A stretch of 64,000 nt of DNA from Paenibacillus arenosi (lineage in GTDB: Bacteria; Bacillota; Bacilli; Paenibacillales; Paenibacillaceae): NCBI RefSeq assembly GCF_014841135.1, contig NZ_JACYTN010000005.1, positions 155,523 through 219,522 of the forward strand, given 5' to 3'. Made by a program: the position numbers and the translations under genes. The notes below the pieces were generated by a model that was given only the letters and a program-made list of their open reading frames with translations, made no database searches and was not told where the DNA came from. Below are positions 1 to 7,931 of this stretch, piece by piece (positions within the stretch are counted from its first letter, which is position 1; each line of letters starts with the position of its first letter).

Positions 1-41
1 ATCTCAATAATGGTAATCATTATATTTTAGATATAAACAAC

Positions 42-72
42 AACCCGTCAGTATAGGCTGACGGGTTTATTT
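42..72. terminator. Intrinsic terminator-like hairpin
   Basis: A perfect 10-bp inverted repeat (positions 42-51 and 58-67) has a 6-nt loop and a T-rich right flank. It probably ends a plus-strand gene lying left of the window. It also sits just past the stop of the minus-strand methyltransferase and may serve both directions. Confidence 0.7.
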
Positions 73-86
73 TGTTTGCTATTAAA

Positions 87-701
87 TTAGTTATTTGCAT
101 CTTTTCTTTTCATAAGATGAATATACCATTTCAGTCCTGCTTGATGGTTGAACAAGCTGACCTTATCAAGTACGTCGAAGTCAGGTGAATTCTCCATCTC
201 AGCAATTTTATTCTCTATAATCGTATACGCTGGGTCATTGGTGTTTTTATGAGAATACAAGGAAGAAATGATGACTCCATTTGAAGCTAGATGATTGGAA
301 TAGTTTAACAGGACGTTTGGCGTGTTCGTTACGTAGTGCAAGGATTCATTGAACACGATGATGTCATATTGCTTCTGAGGTGTATAGTCCATAATATTTC
401 CTACTTGAAACGTATTCGATGGAGCTTTTTGTGATGCTATCTTAATGGCTTCTGTGGACAAATCAACACCTGTAAAGCCTTTTTTTTCGTTATCGAGCAG
501 TGTATCGTACAAAATGCCCGTACCACAGCCCATATCCAATATTCCGTTTGTACCTATATACCTTCTTATGTACCCATACACAATCGAATATCTTGAAAAT
601 TCGGTTATATCAGCTAAATAGTCCCATGTCTTACTCTTATACTCTTGATCCCAAACCTCTTGATCACTATCAAGATAATCTTTTGTTGTTGTGTTATCCA
701 T
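87..701 (-). CDS. Class I SAM-dependent methyltransferase
   Basis: 204 residues with the start set by an AAGGAGG site nine bases upstream. The Rossmann-fold SAM motif I is clear (DMGCGTG near residue 56), followed by an acidic end of strand beta 2 (GVDLS near 77), a motif II region (DIIVFNESLHY) and a later hydrophobic strand (GVIISSLYS). This is the UbiE/Methyltransf_11-25 type of small-molecule or protein methyltransferase. The substrate cannot be read from the sequence. It stands alone: the next upstream gene is almost 300 bases away and terminators lie on both sides. The call is sure at superfamily level only. Confidence 0.8.
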   Translation of the reverse strand: MDNTTTKDYLDSDQEVWDQEYKSKTWDYLADITEFSRYSIVYGYIRRYIGTNGILDMGCGTGILYDTLLDNEKKGFTGVDLSTEAIKIASQKAPSNTFQVGNIMDYTPQKQYDIIVFNESLHYVTNTPNVLLNYSNHLASNGVIISSLYSHKNTNDPAYTIIENKIAEMENSPDFDVLDKVSLFNHQAGLKWYIHLMKRKDANN

Positions 702-945
702 GTTTATCTTCCTCCTTAAGTAAATGAAAGTTGAAAATCAATGATTGATACTACTTTGGAATGAAAATACAGATAGCAAAACTGAGTGGAAACCTATAGA
801 GCGGTATTTCGGGGAATAAAGTAAGCTGATGTAGATATTACCATGTCAGATCATAATAATCAACAAGATGTCGTTAATCAATTGATATACTTTAAAAATT
901 TTGGTATAAATGTAACCTTTTTATTGTGAGTTATTGATTTGTGAA
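702..945. other. Intergenic region, mostly featureless
   Basis: There is no open frame with a ribosome site here. The only recognisable element is a plus-strand sigma-A-like promoter at 882-910, described separately. Confidence 0.5.
882..910 (+). promoter_or_regulatory. Orphan sigma-A promoter
   Basis: TTGATA at 882-887, a 17-base spacer, and TATAAA at 905-910. It points right, towards the hairpin at 948-990, with no protein gene between. A transcript starting near 917 and ending near 1002 would be about 85 nt long. Confidence 0.5.
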
Positions 946-947
946 AA

Positions 948-1000
948 TGAAAAAGGGACTGCTTTGTCATCCAGCATATGACAAGAGTCCCTTTGATTTT
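948..1000. terminator. Terminator of yitT-like gene, possibly bidirectional
   Basis: AAGGGACT (about 950-957) pairs with AGTCCCTT, with a second inner stem TTGTCAT/ATGACAA. T-rich flanks occur on both strands, so it can end the minus-strand YitT gene and also any plus-strand transcript from the promoter at 882-910. Confidence 0.7.
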
Positions 1001-1827
1001 TATAATGGTTTAGGTCGACGGAAGTTCCCCATAATGCCAACTGTTTCTACGATGTTTACAAAAGCTTTAGGGTCCGTTTCCTTTATTGCTCGTTTTAGCT
1101 CAATCAGTTCATATCGGGTAGTAACTGTCATCAGCATGTCGCGTTCAATGTTGGAAAAGGCGCCACGTGTCTTGATAACTGTAATCCCGTGAGGCAAGTT
1201 CAGCAGTTTTTCCAACAGCTGCTCTTGTTTGCTTGTTATGATATATACGGTTACTTTGTAGTGGTTAATGTAGAGCGTGTCGATAACTTTACCAGTCGAA
1301 TAAATCGATACCATAGAGTAAAGAACAAGCTCCCAATCGTTCGTCAATAGGCCGTGTGTCATAATAACAATTGCGTTCATCGCTGCAGATATCATGCCGA
1401 TAGGTACATCTCGATAACGATTAATAATAGATCCTACAATGTCAAAGCCCCCTGAAGAGCCTCCTACGCGTAACGAAATTCCAGCCCCTATACCTATAAA
1501 TGTGCCTCCAAATACTGCACAGAGCAAAGGCTCGGGTGATATCGAAATTTCGGGTATGATACTAATGAACCATGTTGTAGCAACGACACTTAACAAACTG
1601 TAACCAATAAATCGGCGACCGATTATGAACCAACCCCAAACGATGAGTGGTAAGTTAAGTGCGAAGTAAAGTACGCTGACATTCCATTGTGTAAAGTAGC
1701 TTGTGATCATCGATACACCGGATACACCACCGCTTAACAGCTGATGGGGAATGAGGAATAGATTAAATCCGACTGCTATGCATGCGGCACCTAATATGAT
1801 GACGATGCAATCCATGATGCGTTTCAA
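1000..1827 (-). CDS. YitT family membrane protein (DUF161 + DUF2179)
   Basis: 275 residues starting at TTG, with GAGGTGAG seven bases upstream. The first ~200 residues form about five to six hydrophobic segments with the family's glycine-rich signatures (GGVSGVSMI near 33, GGSSGGFDIVG near 122). The last ~80 residues (VTVYIITSK...GITVIKTRGAFSN...ML.TVTTRYE) are the soluble DUF2179 domain, a ferredoxin-like fold. Full length for the family (about 280). The paralogues are widespread in Bacillota and their transported substrate is not established. Single-gene unit, transcribed away from the helicase gene. Confidence 0.88.
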   Translation of the reverse strand: MKRIMDCIVIILGAACIAVGFNLFLIPHQLLSGGVSGVSMITSYFTQWNVSVLYFALNLPLIVWGWFIIGRRFIGYSLLSVVATTWFISIIPEISISPEPLLCAVFGGTFIGIGAGISLRVGGSSGGFDIVGSIINRYRDVPIGMISAAMNAIVIMTHGLLTNDWELVLYSMVSIYSTGKVIDTLYINHYKVTVYIITSKQEQLLEKLLNLPHGITVIKTRGAFSNIERDMLMTVTTRYELIELKRAIKETDPKAFVNIVETVGIMGNFRRPKPL

Positions 1828-1892
1828 GACGAGCTCACCTCATAAATAATAAATCGTGACTACATTACTGGTATTCATCGTTAGCTTTATGC

Positions 1893-2087
1893 TATAATGT
1901 ATAGGATATTCTTGAGTACGCATAAAGATTGATTTAACCTCAGACCCATACGCGGCTGGAGGGCGTAAGCCTCACCGCATTGTATATGATGAGACGGTCG
2001 GCCTGATGTGCCATTCGTCACCTAGTCACGCTACTTAAGAATACAGATAAGGCTGTGGATTGTCCACAACGAAGGAGCATGAATATT
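1893..2087 (+). promoter_or_regulatory. Promoter (-10) and long leader of the helicase gene
   Basis: TATAAT lies at 1893-1898 with no convincing -35 box. Transcription from about 1905 would give a leader of ~180 nt before the start at 2088. The leader is GC-richer than its flanks and holds several short complementary segments (GGCT...AGCC, GGTGAGGC/GCCTCACC). It matches no riboswitch or T-box known to me. Confidence 0.45.
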
Positions 2088-3755
2088 TTGAAGACATTTG
2101 CAGAATTTGGTTTAGATCCTAAGGTTCTTCAAGCAATTACAGAGTTAGGATTTGAAGAATCAACACCAATTCAAGAAAAAGCGATTCCTGTAGCGATGAC
2201 CGGGAGCGACATGATTGGACAAGCTCAAACAGGTACGGGTAAGACGGCCGCTTTCGGTATCCCGCTAATTTCTAAGATCGACGTTGAAGATGAGCGTGTA
2301 GTTGCACTTGTTATGACACCAACACGTGAGCTAGCTATTCAAGTAGCAGAAGAGATTGGAAAGCTTTCCCGTTTCAAAGGAGTTCGTTCTTTGCCGATTT
2401 ACGGTGGCCAAGATATCGGTCGTCAGATTCGCGCAATGAAAAAACGCCCACATATTATTATCGGTACACCAGGTCGTTTGCTTGACCATATTAATCGTAA
2501 GACAATTCGTCTCTCTGATGTGACTACAGTTGTATTGGATGAAGCAGATGAAATGCTGGACATGGGCTTCATGGAGGACATCACTAGCATTCTTAGCCAA
2601 GTTCCTGATGAGCGTCAAACGATGTTGTTCTCCGCAACAATGCCACCTAACATTCAAAAGTTGGCAAACACGTTCTTGAAGAACCCAGAGCATGTATCCG
2701 TAATGCCGAAGCAAGTTAGTGCTCCGCTTATTGAGCAATGCTATATGGAAATTCCTGAACGCTCGAAGTTCGATGCGCTTAGCCGCTTGTTGGATATGGA
2801 ATCTCCTGACCTTGCAATCGTATTCGGACGTACAAAGCGTCGTGTAGATGAGTTGGCAGAAGCATTGCAGAAGCGTGGCTATACTGCTGATGGTCTACAT
2901 GGTGACTTGTCCCAGAACCAACGCGATAACGTAATGCGTAAATTCCGTGACGGCAGCATTGATGTCCTTGTAGCAACAGACGTTGCTGCACGTGGACTAG
3001 ATGTTTCTGGCGTAACACATGTAATTAACTTTGACCTTCCGCAAGATCCAGAGTCTTATGTACACCGTATCGGACGTACAGGACGTGCTGGTAAAGAAGG
3101 AAGCGCTTGGTCATTCGTAACTCCGCGTGAGATTGATCACTTGCACTTTATTGAGCGTGTAACACGCCATCGTATTGCACGTAAGCCAGTACCAAGCTTG
3201 GCTGAAGCGATCGAAGGGAAGCAACGTGTTGTTGCAGAGCGTCTGCTTGATGTATTGCAAGCTGGCGATCTACAAGAGTACAAAGCGATTGCAATTCAAT
3301 TGTTGGATCAAACGGATTCTGTTCACCTTCTGTCTGCAGCGTTCAAGCTTCTGACTGGTGAGAAGAAAGATGTTAATATCCAACTTACTCCAGAAGATCC
3401 GATCCGTGCGAAGCGTCGCAAACCAGATGTGCGCACAAGCGGTCGTAAATTATCCGCACCATATGGCGGTCGTGGCCGTTCTTATGGCAACCGCGAAGGT
3501 GGCGGTGGAGATCGTCGTCGTGAAGGTGGCACTGGTGGTGGAGATCGTCGTCGTGAAGGCGGCGGCGGTGGATACCGTGGTAACCGTGATTCTCGTGGCG
3601 GTGAGCGCAGCGAATACCGTGGCAGCAGCAATGGCGGCAATGGTGGTAACGGCGGTCAACGTCGTGAGTACAATGATCGTGGCGGTGAGCGTCAAGATCG
3701 TCGTCCGCGTCGTCCGTACGAAGGTAACCGTAATCGCTCAACAGATAGCGAATAA
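2088..3755 (+). CDS. cshA: DEAD-box ATP-dependent RNA helicase, CshA-like
   Basis: 555 residues. All core motifs are present in order: Q motif (GFEESTPIQ), Walker A (AQTGTGKT), [18 protein letters not shown] (VLDEADEML), SAT (LFSATMP), then in the second RecA domain [11 protein letters not shown] and [10 protein letters not shown]. Residues after ~370 form the accessory RNA-binding part, and the last ~95 are an RGG/Gly-Arg tail built partly from a 33-base repeat. The start is taken as TTG 2088, because GAAGGAG at 2071-2077 is too close to the ATG at 2079 and CshA relatives begin at this point. It unwinds RNA in decay and ribosome assembly, usually most needed in the cold. CshA is the nearest match, but orthology to CshB or DbpA types is not tested. 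Confidence 0.9.
   Translation: MKTFAEFGLDPKVLQAITELGFEESTPIQEKAIPVAMTGSDMIGQAQTGTGKTAAFGIPLISKIDVEDERVVALVMTPTRELAIQVAEEIGKLSRFKGVRSLPIYGGQDIGRQIRAMKKRPHIIIGTPGRLLDHINRKTIRLSDVTTVVLDEADEMLDMGFMEDITSILSQVPDERQTMLFSATMPPNIQKLANTFLKNPEHVSVMPKQVSAPLIEQCYMEIPERSKFDALSRLLDMESPDLAIVFGRTKRRVDELAEALQKRGYTADGLHGDLSQNQRDNVMRKFRDGSIDVLVATDVAARGLDVSGVTHVINFDLPQDPESYVHRIGRTGRAGKEGSAWSFVTPREIDHLHFIERVTRHRIARKPVPSLAEAIEGKQRVVAERLLDVLQAGDLQEYKAIAIQLLDQTDSVHLLSAAFKLLTGEKKDVNIQLTPEDPIRAKRRKPDVRTSGRKLSAPYGGRGRSYGNREGGGGDRRREGGTGGGDRRREGGGGGYRGNRDSRGGERSEYRGSSNGGNGGNGGQRREYNDRGGERQDRRPRRPYEGNRNRSTDSE
3504..3559 (+). repeat. 33-bp tandem coding repeat in the RGG tail
   Basis: A 23-base stretch beginning GGTGGAGATCGTCG occurs identically at 3504-3526 and 3537-3559, i.e. 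a period of 33 bases (11 codons, GDRRREGG unit). It is a recent in-frame duplication within the helicase's Gly/Arg tail. Confidence 0.8.
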
Positions 3756-3771
3756 GAATAGGAATTATAAT

Positions 3772-3824
3772 AAGGGACTTCCAACTAAGCAGTTAATAGC
3801 TGCTTAGGGGAAGTCCCTTTTTCT
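3772..3824 (+). terminator. Helicase gene terminator
   Basis: An 11-bp outer stem (3772-3782 with 3809-3819) encloses a second stem CTAAGCAG/CTGCTTAG, followed by a run of T. Confidence 0.92.
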
Positions 3825-3963
3825 GTAAAAATAATATAAAGACTAGCATATACCTCAACCTAAGTCGGGGGATGATATACGTCTCTAGTTCATAGTGGAA
3901 ATTCATCTTCGTAACTAAAATGTAAATAACGACATAATTGAATGATGGGTGGAACAATAAACA

Positions 3964-4554
3964 ATGAACAATAAAAATAAAAAAGTATATGTATTGCTGT
4001 CCGATACAGGTTCGTGGCTGTCTCAGTGTATTAAATGGTATACAGATAAGCCCTTGAATCATTGCTCTATTGTATTGGATGAAGATCTTAACGAAATATA
4101 TAGCTTTGGTCGCACAAGAGACATGCATCCTCTAGCAGGAGGGTTTGTGAAAGAAAACCTTGAAGGCGATCTTATTAGATCGCCTTTTCGTCCTACACTG
4201 GGGGCACTGTATAGTTGTGAGGTGAGTGAAGAGCAGTACTCAATGATACGCCGACGAATACAATATATAAATAAGCGTAAGGACAGCTATAAGTATAACT
4301 TGTTGGGGTTGTTTGGGATTGCGCTTAAAGTACGAATTGAACGGAATCAAGCTTATTTTTGCTCGCAGTTCGTTGCAGAACTATTTACATATGCAGGGGT
4401 TGAATTGTTTGAACAAGCCGCGGAATGGATTGCACCAGATGATTTTCGGAAATGTTCGAGATTGAAGTTAGAGTACAAGGGCGACCTGAGATTGCTCGCA
4501 GCAGATCGCCGTTTGCCCTATGCTCAAACTCTGTGGAATACACGTGTGTCATAA
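3964..4554 (+). CDS. Permuted papain-fold (YiiX/NlpC-P60-like) cysteine hydrolase
   Basis: 196 residues without signal peptide or membrane segment. Two short motifs match the circularly permuted NlpC/P60 group (YiiX/YebB, DUF830): an early histidine in PLNHCSIVLD (His33) and a late cysteine in YFCSQFVAEL (Cys133), the reverse of the normal Cys-then-His order. Relatives are predicted thiol peptidases, amidases or acyltransferases acting on peptides or lipids; the substrate here is unknown. The ribosome site upstream of ATG 3964 is weak (GGTGG). Monocistronic, with a hairpin between it and the next, convergent gene. Confidence 0.7.
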   Translation: MNNKNKKVYVLLSDTGSWLSQCIKWYTDKPLNHCSIVLDEDLNEIYSFGRTRDMHPLAGGFVKENLEGDLIRSPFRPTLGALYSCEVSEEQYSMIRRRIQYINKRKDSYKYNLLGLFGIALKVRIERNQAYFCSQFVAELFTYAGVELFEQAAEWIAPDDFRKCSRLKLEYKGDLRLLAADRRLPYAQTLWNTRVS

Positions 4555-4616
4555 ATTGAACGATGTACTGCGCCAATAGATTATGCTCGAACGGGATTAA
4601 GCGCATGTATCAACCA

Positions 4617-4653
4617 GTCAAGCATAGGAGAGGGAATTCCTCTCCTTGCTTGT
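4617..4653. terminator. Hairpin between convergent genes
   Basis: GGAGAGG (4627-4633) pairs with CCTCTCC (4639-4645) and is extended by CAAGCA/TGCTTG. There is no T tract, so this is a likely but unproven end for the gene at 3964-4554 and the small gene at 4672-4794. Confidence 0.5.
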
Positions 4654-4671
4654 TGGAAGGGCGCTTGCTCC

Positions 4672-4794
4672 TTAGAAGCAGATAGCGCGGGAGATGATTA
4701 CGAGTAGGATGAAAAGTACCAAGATGCAACCAATTCCAGTACCGAAACCATAACCGCCACCGCAACCATATCCGCCGTATCCGAGTTGACCCAT
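4672..4794 (-). CDS. Tiny YjcZ-like membrane protein (40 aa)
   Basis: 40 residues. A Gly/Tyr-rich first half (GYGGYGCGGGYGFGTG) precedes one membrane helix (IGCILVLFILLVIISRAICF). The start is ATG 4794, because GGAGG sits about six bases upstream on the minus strand; the frame stays open further upstream but has no ribosome site there. The pattern is that of the YjcZ 'tiny TM' family, whose Bacillus members are associated with sporulation. It shares the 12-residue core VLFILLVIISRA with the 30-residue protein at 32227-32319, so the two are paralogues. Confidence 0.8.
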   Translation of the reverse strand: MGQLGYGGYGCGGGYGFGTGIGCILVLFILLVIISRAICF

Positions 4795-4959
4795 TGTATT
4801 ACCTCCTCCAAGACTCTTGTTTTGAATCACTGTATATACTATGCAGGCTATCGCACTTGGCATGGATATTCACCCACTCGAGAGAAATTAGGCACTGGTC
4901 TAAGGTTAGGCTTTGTATTATAGTTACATTATAGAGGCAGCATGGAGGAGGAATTGTGG

Positions 4960-5682
4960 TTGGAAACTAGAGGGATTATGGGTGGGTTGTATCGCATTTG
5001 TGAATGGATTATGCGAATCTCGGTGACGAACATTTTATGGTTATTGTGTTCGGCTCCTTTTTTCTTTTGTTTTGTCATGATGCTCGTTATGGCCAACAGT
5101 AATTTTATGAATGAAGTGTTGCAGATGAAATGGTTAATGGGGATACTAGCTCCATTTACGCTGTTTCCAGCGACAGCGGCTATGTTCTCGGTTACTCGCA
5201 AATGGGTGATGGGGGATGTAGATGCGAAACTGATCAAGACATTTTTTAGTTCATTCAAGGCCAACTACAAACAAGCGATGCTTGGAGGTATTTTTTATAC
5301 TATATTATCTGTCATCATGTATGCTGGTTATACGATATATATGACAGAGATGCAGTCGATGCAGGTGCTTGGAATAGTGGTGTTGGCTATGTTGGTTGTA
5401 TTGCTTGCATCGCTGTTCAACTTTTTCTCGATTATCGCTCATTACCATGCGACTACGCTGCAAGTAATTAAAAATAGTATATTTATGACGATTTTCCGTC
5501 CGATTCGTGTGGTTGTATCTGGAATTGTGAGCGTTGCCATCTTGTTTATTGGATTGAAATACCCAGTAATTATTATATTTGCAGCAGGTTCGTTGATTGC
5601 ATACTTATCGTTCTTTAACTTTTATCTTACTTATCAGAAGCTTCAGCAAGCAGTTGAGGCACGAGAAGCAGCGGAAAGTTAG
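4960..5682 (+). CDS. YesL family membrane protein (DUF624)
   Basis: 240 residues with about five to six membrane helices. Family hallmarks are the N-terminal RGIMGGLYRICEWIMR block and FPATAAMFSVTRKWVMGD near residue 70. The chosen start is TTG 4960: GGAGGAGG at 4944-4951 is eight bases away, whereas ATG 4942 overlaps that site, and relatives begin at this block. YesL-type genes in Bacillus and Paenibacillus often accompany carbohydrate ABC transporters, but no such genes are near here. Function unknown. Confidence 0.85.
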   Translation: METRGIMGGLYRICEWIMRISVTNILWLLCSAPFFFCFVMMLVMANSNFMNEVLQMKWLMGILAPFTLFPATAAMFSVTRKWVMGDVDAKLIKTFFSSFKANYKQAMLGGIFYTILSVIMYAGYTIYMTEMQSMQVLGIVVLAMLVVLLASLFNFFSIIAHYHATTLQVIKNSIFMTIFRPIRVVVSGIVSVAILFIGLKYPVIIIFAAGSLIAYLSFFNFYLTYQKLQQAVEAREAAES

Positions 5683-5752
5683 TGTCGAATGGAAGGGCGT
5701 TAGGTTGTATCTATAAAGATTGTGTTAAATGTTTACTTCTGCCGAGAATGAA

Positions 5753-5781
5753 TTGCTTTTGTCAGATGGATTCACTATAAT
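5753..5781 (+). promoter_or_regulatory. Sigma-A promoter of 6S RNA gene
   Basis: TTGCTT at 5753-5758, a 17-base spacer, and a perfect TATAAT at 5776-5781. Transcription should start near 5788. Confidence 0.75.
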
Positions 5782-5787
5782 GAGTTT

Positions 5788-6024
5788 ATATCCTGCAATG
5801 TACGTCACGGTTTTCGTTGTTTTGAACCAATGTTTGTTTCACGGGAGTTCGATATCTAGACGTTGCTGACAGGCTTTCCTATTGCGTAAGTAGTCAAATT
5901 CGTCTGTGAGGACACCCACCTGCCAGAGCAGGTTCAGAAACATTAAAGCCGAACGGCATATGCGGGTATAACCGAAATAAAGATGCCTTCAAGATGGATG
6001 GATATCCGCTTGAAGGCTTTTTTT
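5788..6024 (+). ncRNA. ssrS: 6S RNA (RNA polymerase-binding regulator)
   Basis: A 485-base gap without an open frame carries a strong promoter and, at 5985-6024, a strong terminator. The segment between has the 6S pattern: a 5' strand with TTTTGAACC and CACGGGAG, a TTTCCTATTGCG apex region, and a 3' strand with GAGGACACCCACCT, GCAGGTTCA and AAAGCCGAACGGCA. This follows the same order as the 3' half of E. coli 6S (GACAC, CACCU, GGUUCA, AGCC, GGCGGCA). The ends near 5793 (CCTGCA) and 5962 (TGCGGG) can pair to close the rod. 6S RNA mimics an open promoter and holds sigma-A RNA polymerase in stationary phase. The mature 3' end is uncertain (about 5970-5985, or the terminator). The call rests on pattern memory. 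Confidence 0.72.
5985..6024 (+). terminator. Terminator of 6S RNA gene
   Basis: GCCTTCAAG (5985-5993) pairs with CTTGAAGGC (6009-6017) and is followed by seven T. Confidence 0.9.
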
Positions 6025-6168
6025 GTTCCATTGATCACTTATTTATGGTGTATTCCGTGAATACTCCAAGACTTTTCGACATTTAGCCTTTCCAGTTAGC
6101 GAACAACAATGCTAAACTAGAGATGAGCATATAAGCAAAGGGTAGTAGAGTAAAGGAGGAACACGCTG

Positions 6169-6561
6169 TTGTCATTCAAGCGCACACTTGCTGGTCTGTT
6201 TCGAAGCTTCGAATCGAGCAGTGACCGAGCAAAAGATCCCAAGTTAAAGACGCACTATTATCAACTTTCTAAAGAGAAAACATGGGCAGAGGTTACTTCT
6301 ACCTTAAAAAAAATGCAAGGCTACAAAGTGCTGCATGAGGTGCCTTCAGTAGGGGAAATTACATTAGAGAAACGTACAATGACTGGACGAGCTATGGATA
6401 TTACTGTCTCCCTCATATCTGTAGGTCCATCCAAGACTGCTGTTGATGTGTATTCTGCTTCTCGGGGTGGCATGGGGGACTTAGGGTCGAACTATCGGGT
6501 TGTAATGGAATTATTCGATGTGTTTGATAAGAAATTGTCTTCTTATGTAATAAGAGGCTAA
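6169..6561 (+). CDS. Conserved small cytosolic protein, unknown function
   Basis: 130 residues starting at TTG, with AAGGAGG nine bases upstream. The N-terminal ~35 residues are basic and helical. The rest alternates short beta strands (GEITLEKRT, MDITVSLISVG, TAVDVYSASRG) and ends in a helix (VVMELFDVFDKKL), so one small alpha+beta domain is likely. The layout recalls DUF1499-like proteins, but I cannot confirm that. No signal peptide, metal motif or catalytic signature is seen. It is a single gene between the 6S RNA gene and tpx, ending at a shared hairpin. Confidence 0.75.
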   Translation: MSFKRTLAGLFRSFESSSDRAKDPKLKTHYYQLSKEKTWAEVTSTLKKMQGYKVLHEVPSVGEITLEKRTMTGRAMDITVSLISVGPSKTAVDVYSASRGGMGDLGSNYRVVMELFDVFDKKLSSYVIRG

Positions 6562-6567
6562 ATAGAA

Positions 6568-6609
6568 CAAAGCGAGAGAAGAATAGATGTATATTCTTCC
6601 CTCGCTTTT
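6568..6609. terminator. Bidirectional terminator between convergent genes
   Basis: AGCGAG (6571-6576) pairs with CTCGCT (6601-6606) and an inner GAAGAATA/TATTCTTC stem extends it. T runs follow on the plus strand, and the minus strand is also T-rich. Confidence 0.8.
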
Positions 6610-6635
6610 TGCGCATAGCAGCTCAGAAATGCGGT

Positions 6636-7154
6636 TTAGAGTATACCGCGAACCGCTTCTAATGCTTTCTCGTAGTCTGGATGCTCGCTCATTTCTGCCA
6701 AGTATTCAACATATTGAATCGTATTGGATGCATCGAGAACGAAAATGGAACGCATATCTAGGTGGAATTCTTTGATAAGAACGCCATATGCTTTACCGAA
6801 GCTAAGTTCTTTATAGTCGGATAACATAACTACTTTATCTACACCAGCAGCTCCACACCAGCGAGCTTGTGCAAATGGCAAATCAGCACTTATTGTAAGT
6901 ACAACGACGTTGTCGCCTAGCTCAGCTGCTGCTTCATTGAAGCGGCGAGTTTGTGTGTCGCATACGCCTGTGTCAATGGATGGAACGACGCTGATAAGCT
7001 TTACTTTACCTTCGAAGTCCTTAAGGCTTGCGAATTCAACCAATGAACGGTTAAGGTTGAAGTCAGGAGCTTGGTCTCCTACTTTGAGCTCTGGTCCGAT
7101 AAGTGTGATTGGATTTCCTTTTAGAGTTGCAACGCCTGTGCGTTCTGTAGTCAT
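6636..7154 (-). CDS. tpx: Thiol peroxidase Tpx (atypical 2-Cys peroxiredoxin)
   Basis: 172 residues, the usual Tpx length. It reduces H2O2 and organic peroxides in the cytosol, using thioredoxin. Seen: VGDQAPDF, the peroxidatic cysteine in PSIDTGVCDTQTRRFN (Cys65) and the resolving cysteine in ARWCG (Cys100), the Tpx spacing of about 35 residues. The start is ATG 7154, with AAGGAGG seven bases upstream; an in-frame ATG at 7199 lacks a ribosome site. Monocistronic and divergent from the rhomboid gene. Confidence 0.95.
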   Translation of the reverse strand: MTTERTGVATLKGNPITLIGPELKVGDQAPDFNLNRSLVEFASLKDFEGKVKLISVVPSIDTGVCDTQTRRFNEAAAELGDNVVVLTISADLPFAQARWCGAAGVDKVVMLSDYKELSFGKAYGVLIKEFHLDMRSIFVLDASNTIQYVEYLAEMSEHPDYEKALEAVRGIL

Positions 7155-7299
7155 ATGTAGATCCTCCTTCAAATTGGTGAAACGGGATAGTAAATCCATT
7201 TCATTATAAGCGTAAAGGATAGGGTGTGTCCAATCTTCGTATGGAATGAAAACGAGCTTCGGTTGAGAAAGGTGAAGGTGGGTAAGGGAAGGAAGGGTA

Positions 7300-7899
7300 A
7301 TGATGATTTTTGAACGAAATGAAGATTGGCGGAGTTATGTAAAGTATTATAAAGTGACGAGTTTGCTGCTTGCGGCGAATATTATTATGTATATTTTGGT
7401 CATCGTGAACGGTGGTACGGATGATCTAGAAACGATGCTTCGTTTCGGGGCGATGCTTAAGGTAGATTTGTTTGTAAACGAGACGTGGCGCATGTTTGCT
7501 TCGATGTTTCTCCATGCAAACTTTGAACATCTTTTGTTCAACATGTTTACACTGTTTGTGTTCGCTCCTCCGTTGGAGCGTGTGATGGGGCATCTTCCTT
7601 ATGCGGTGCTGTATATTGCGAGTGGATTTGTTGGCAATGTCGTTAGTAATTGGGGCACTGAGTGGGGCACGTTGTCCGTGGGGGCTTCAGGTGCGATTTA
7701 TGGTTTGTTTGGAGCTTATTTATTTGTTGGCTTGTTCTACAAACAAGCTATGGATTTCGCTACGCGTAAGACGCTTGGCGTCATCTTAGTTATTGGCATA
7801 CTGCAAACTTTCCTTATTGATAATATTAATCAATATGCTCATTTTGGTGGTTTGGCTGCGGGCTTCGTTCTGTTTTGGCTGCTGCGGCGTATACGATAG
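7300..7899 (+). CDS. Rhomboid-family intramembrane serine protease
   Basis: 199 residues, about six membrane helices. The catalytic dyad is visible: Ser130 in SVGASGAIYGL and His181 in YAHFGGLAAG. The oxyanion-region block HANFEHLLFNMF (with Asn81) and the ER motif in PLERVMG are also present. It cleaves membrane proteins within or near the bilayer. It is the short core form, without the TPR extension of GluP. A second ATG at 7303 is an equally good start. The LysR gene follows 32 bases downstream and may be co-transcribed. Confidence 0.93.
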   Translation: MMIFERNEDWRSYVKYYKVTSLLLAANIIMYILVIVNGGTDDLETMLRFGAMLKVDLFVNETWRMFASMFLHANFEHLLFNMFTLFVFAPPLERVMGHLPYAVLYIASGFVGNVVSNWGTEWGTLSVGASGAIYGLFGAYLFVGLFYKQAMDFATRKTLGVILVIGILQTFLIDNINQYAHFGGLAAGFVLFWLLRRIR

Positions 7900-7931
7900 G
7901 ATAAATGTGAAGAACGGAGCGTTGATGGACT

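Noticed and set aside
3358..3807. Long open frames in other phases over the helicase's 3' end, on both strands (e.g. 3385-3741 minus)
   Set aside because: They are low-complexity Val/Ala- or His/Asp-rich shadows of the Gly/Arg repeat codons; no ribosome sites and no known motifs.
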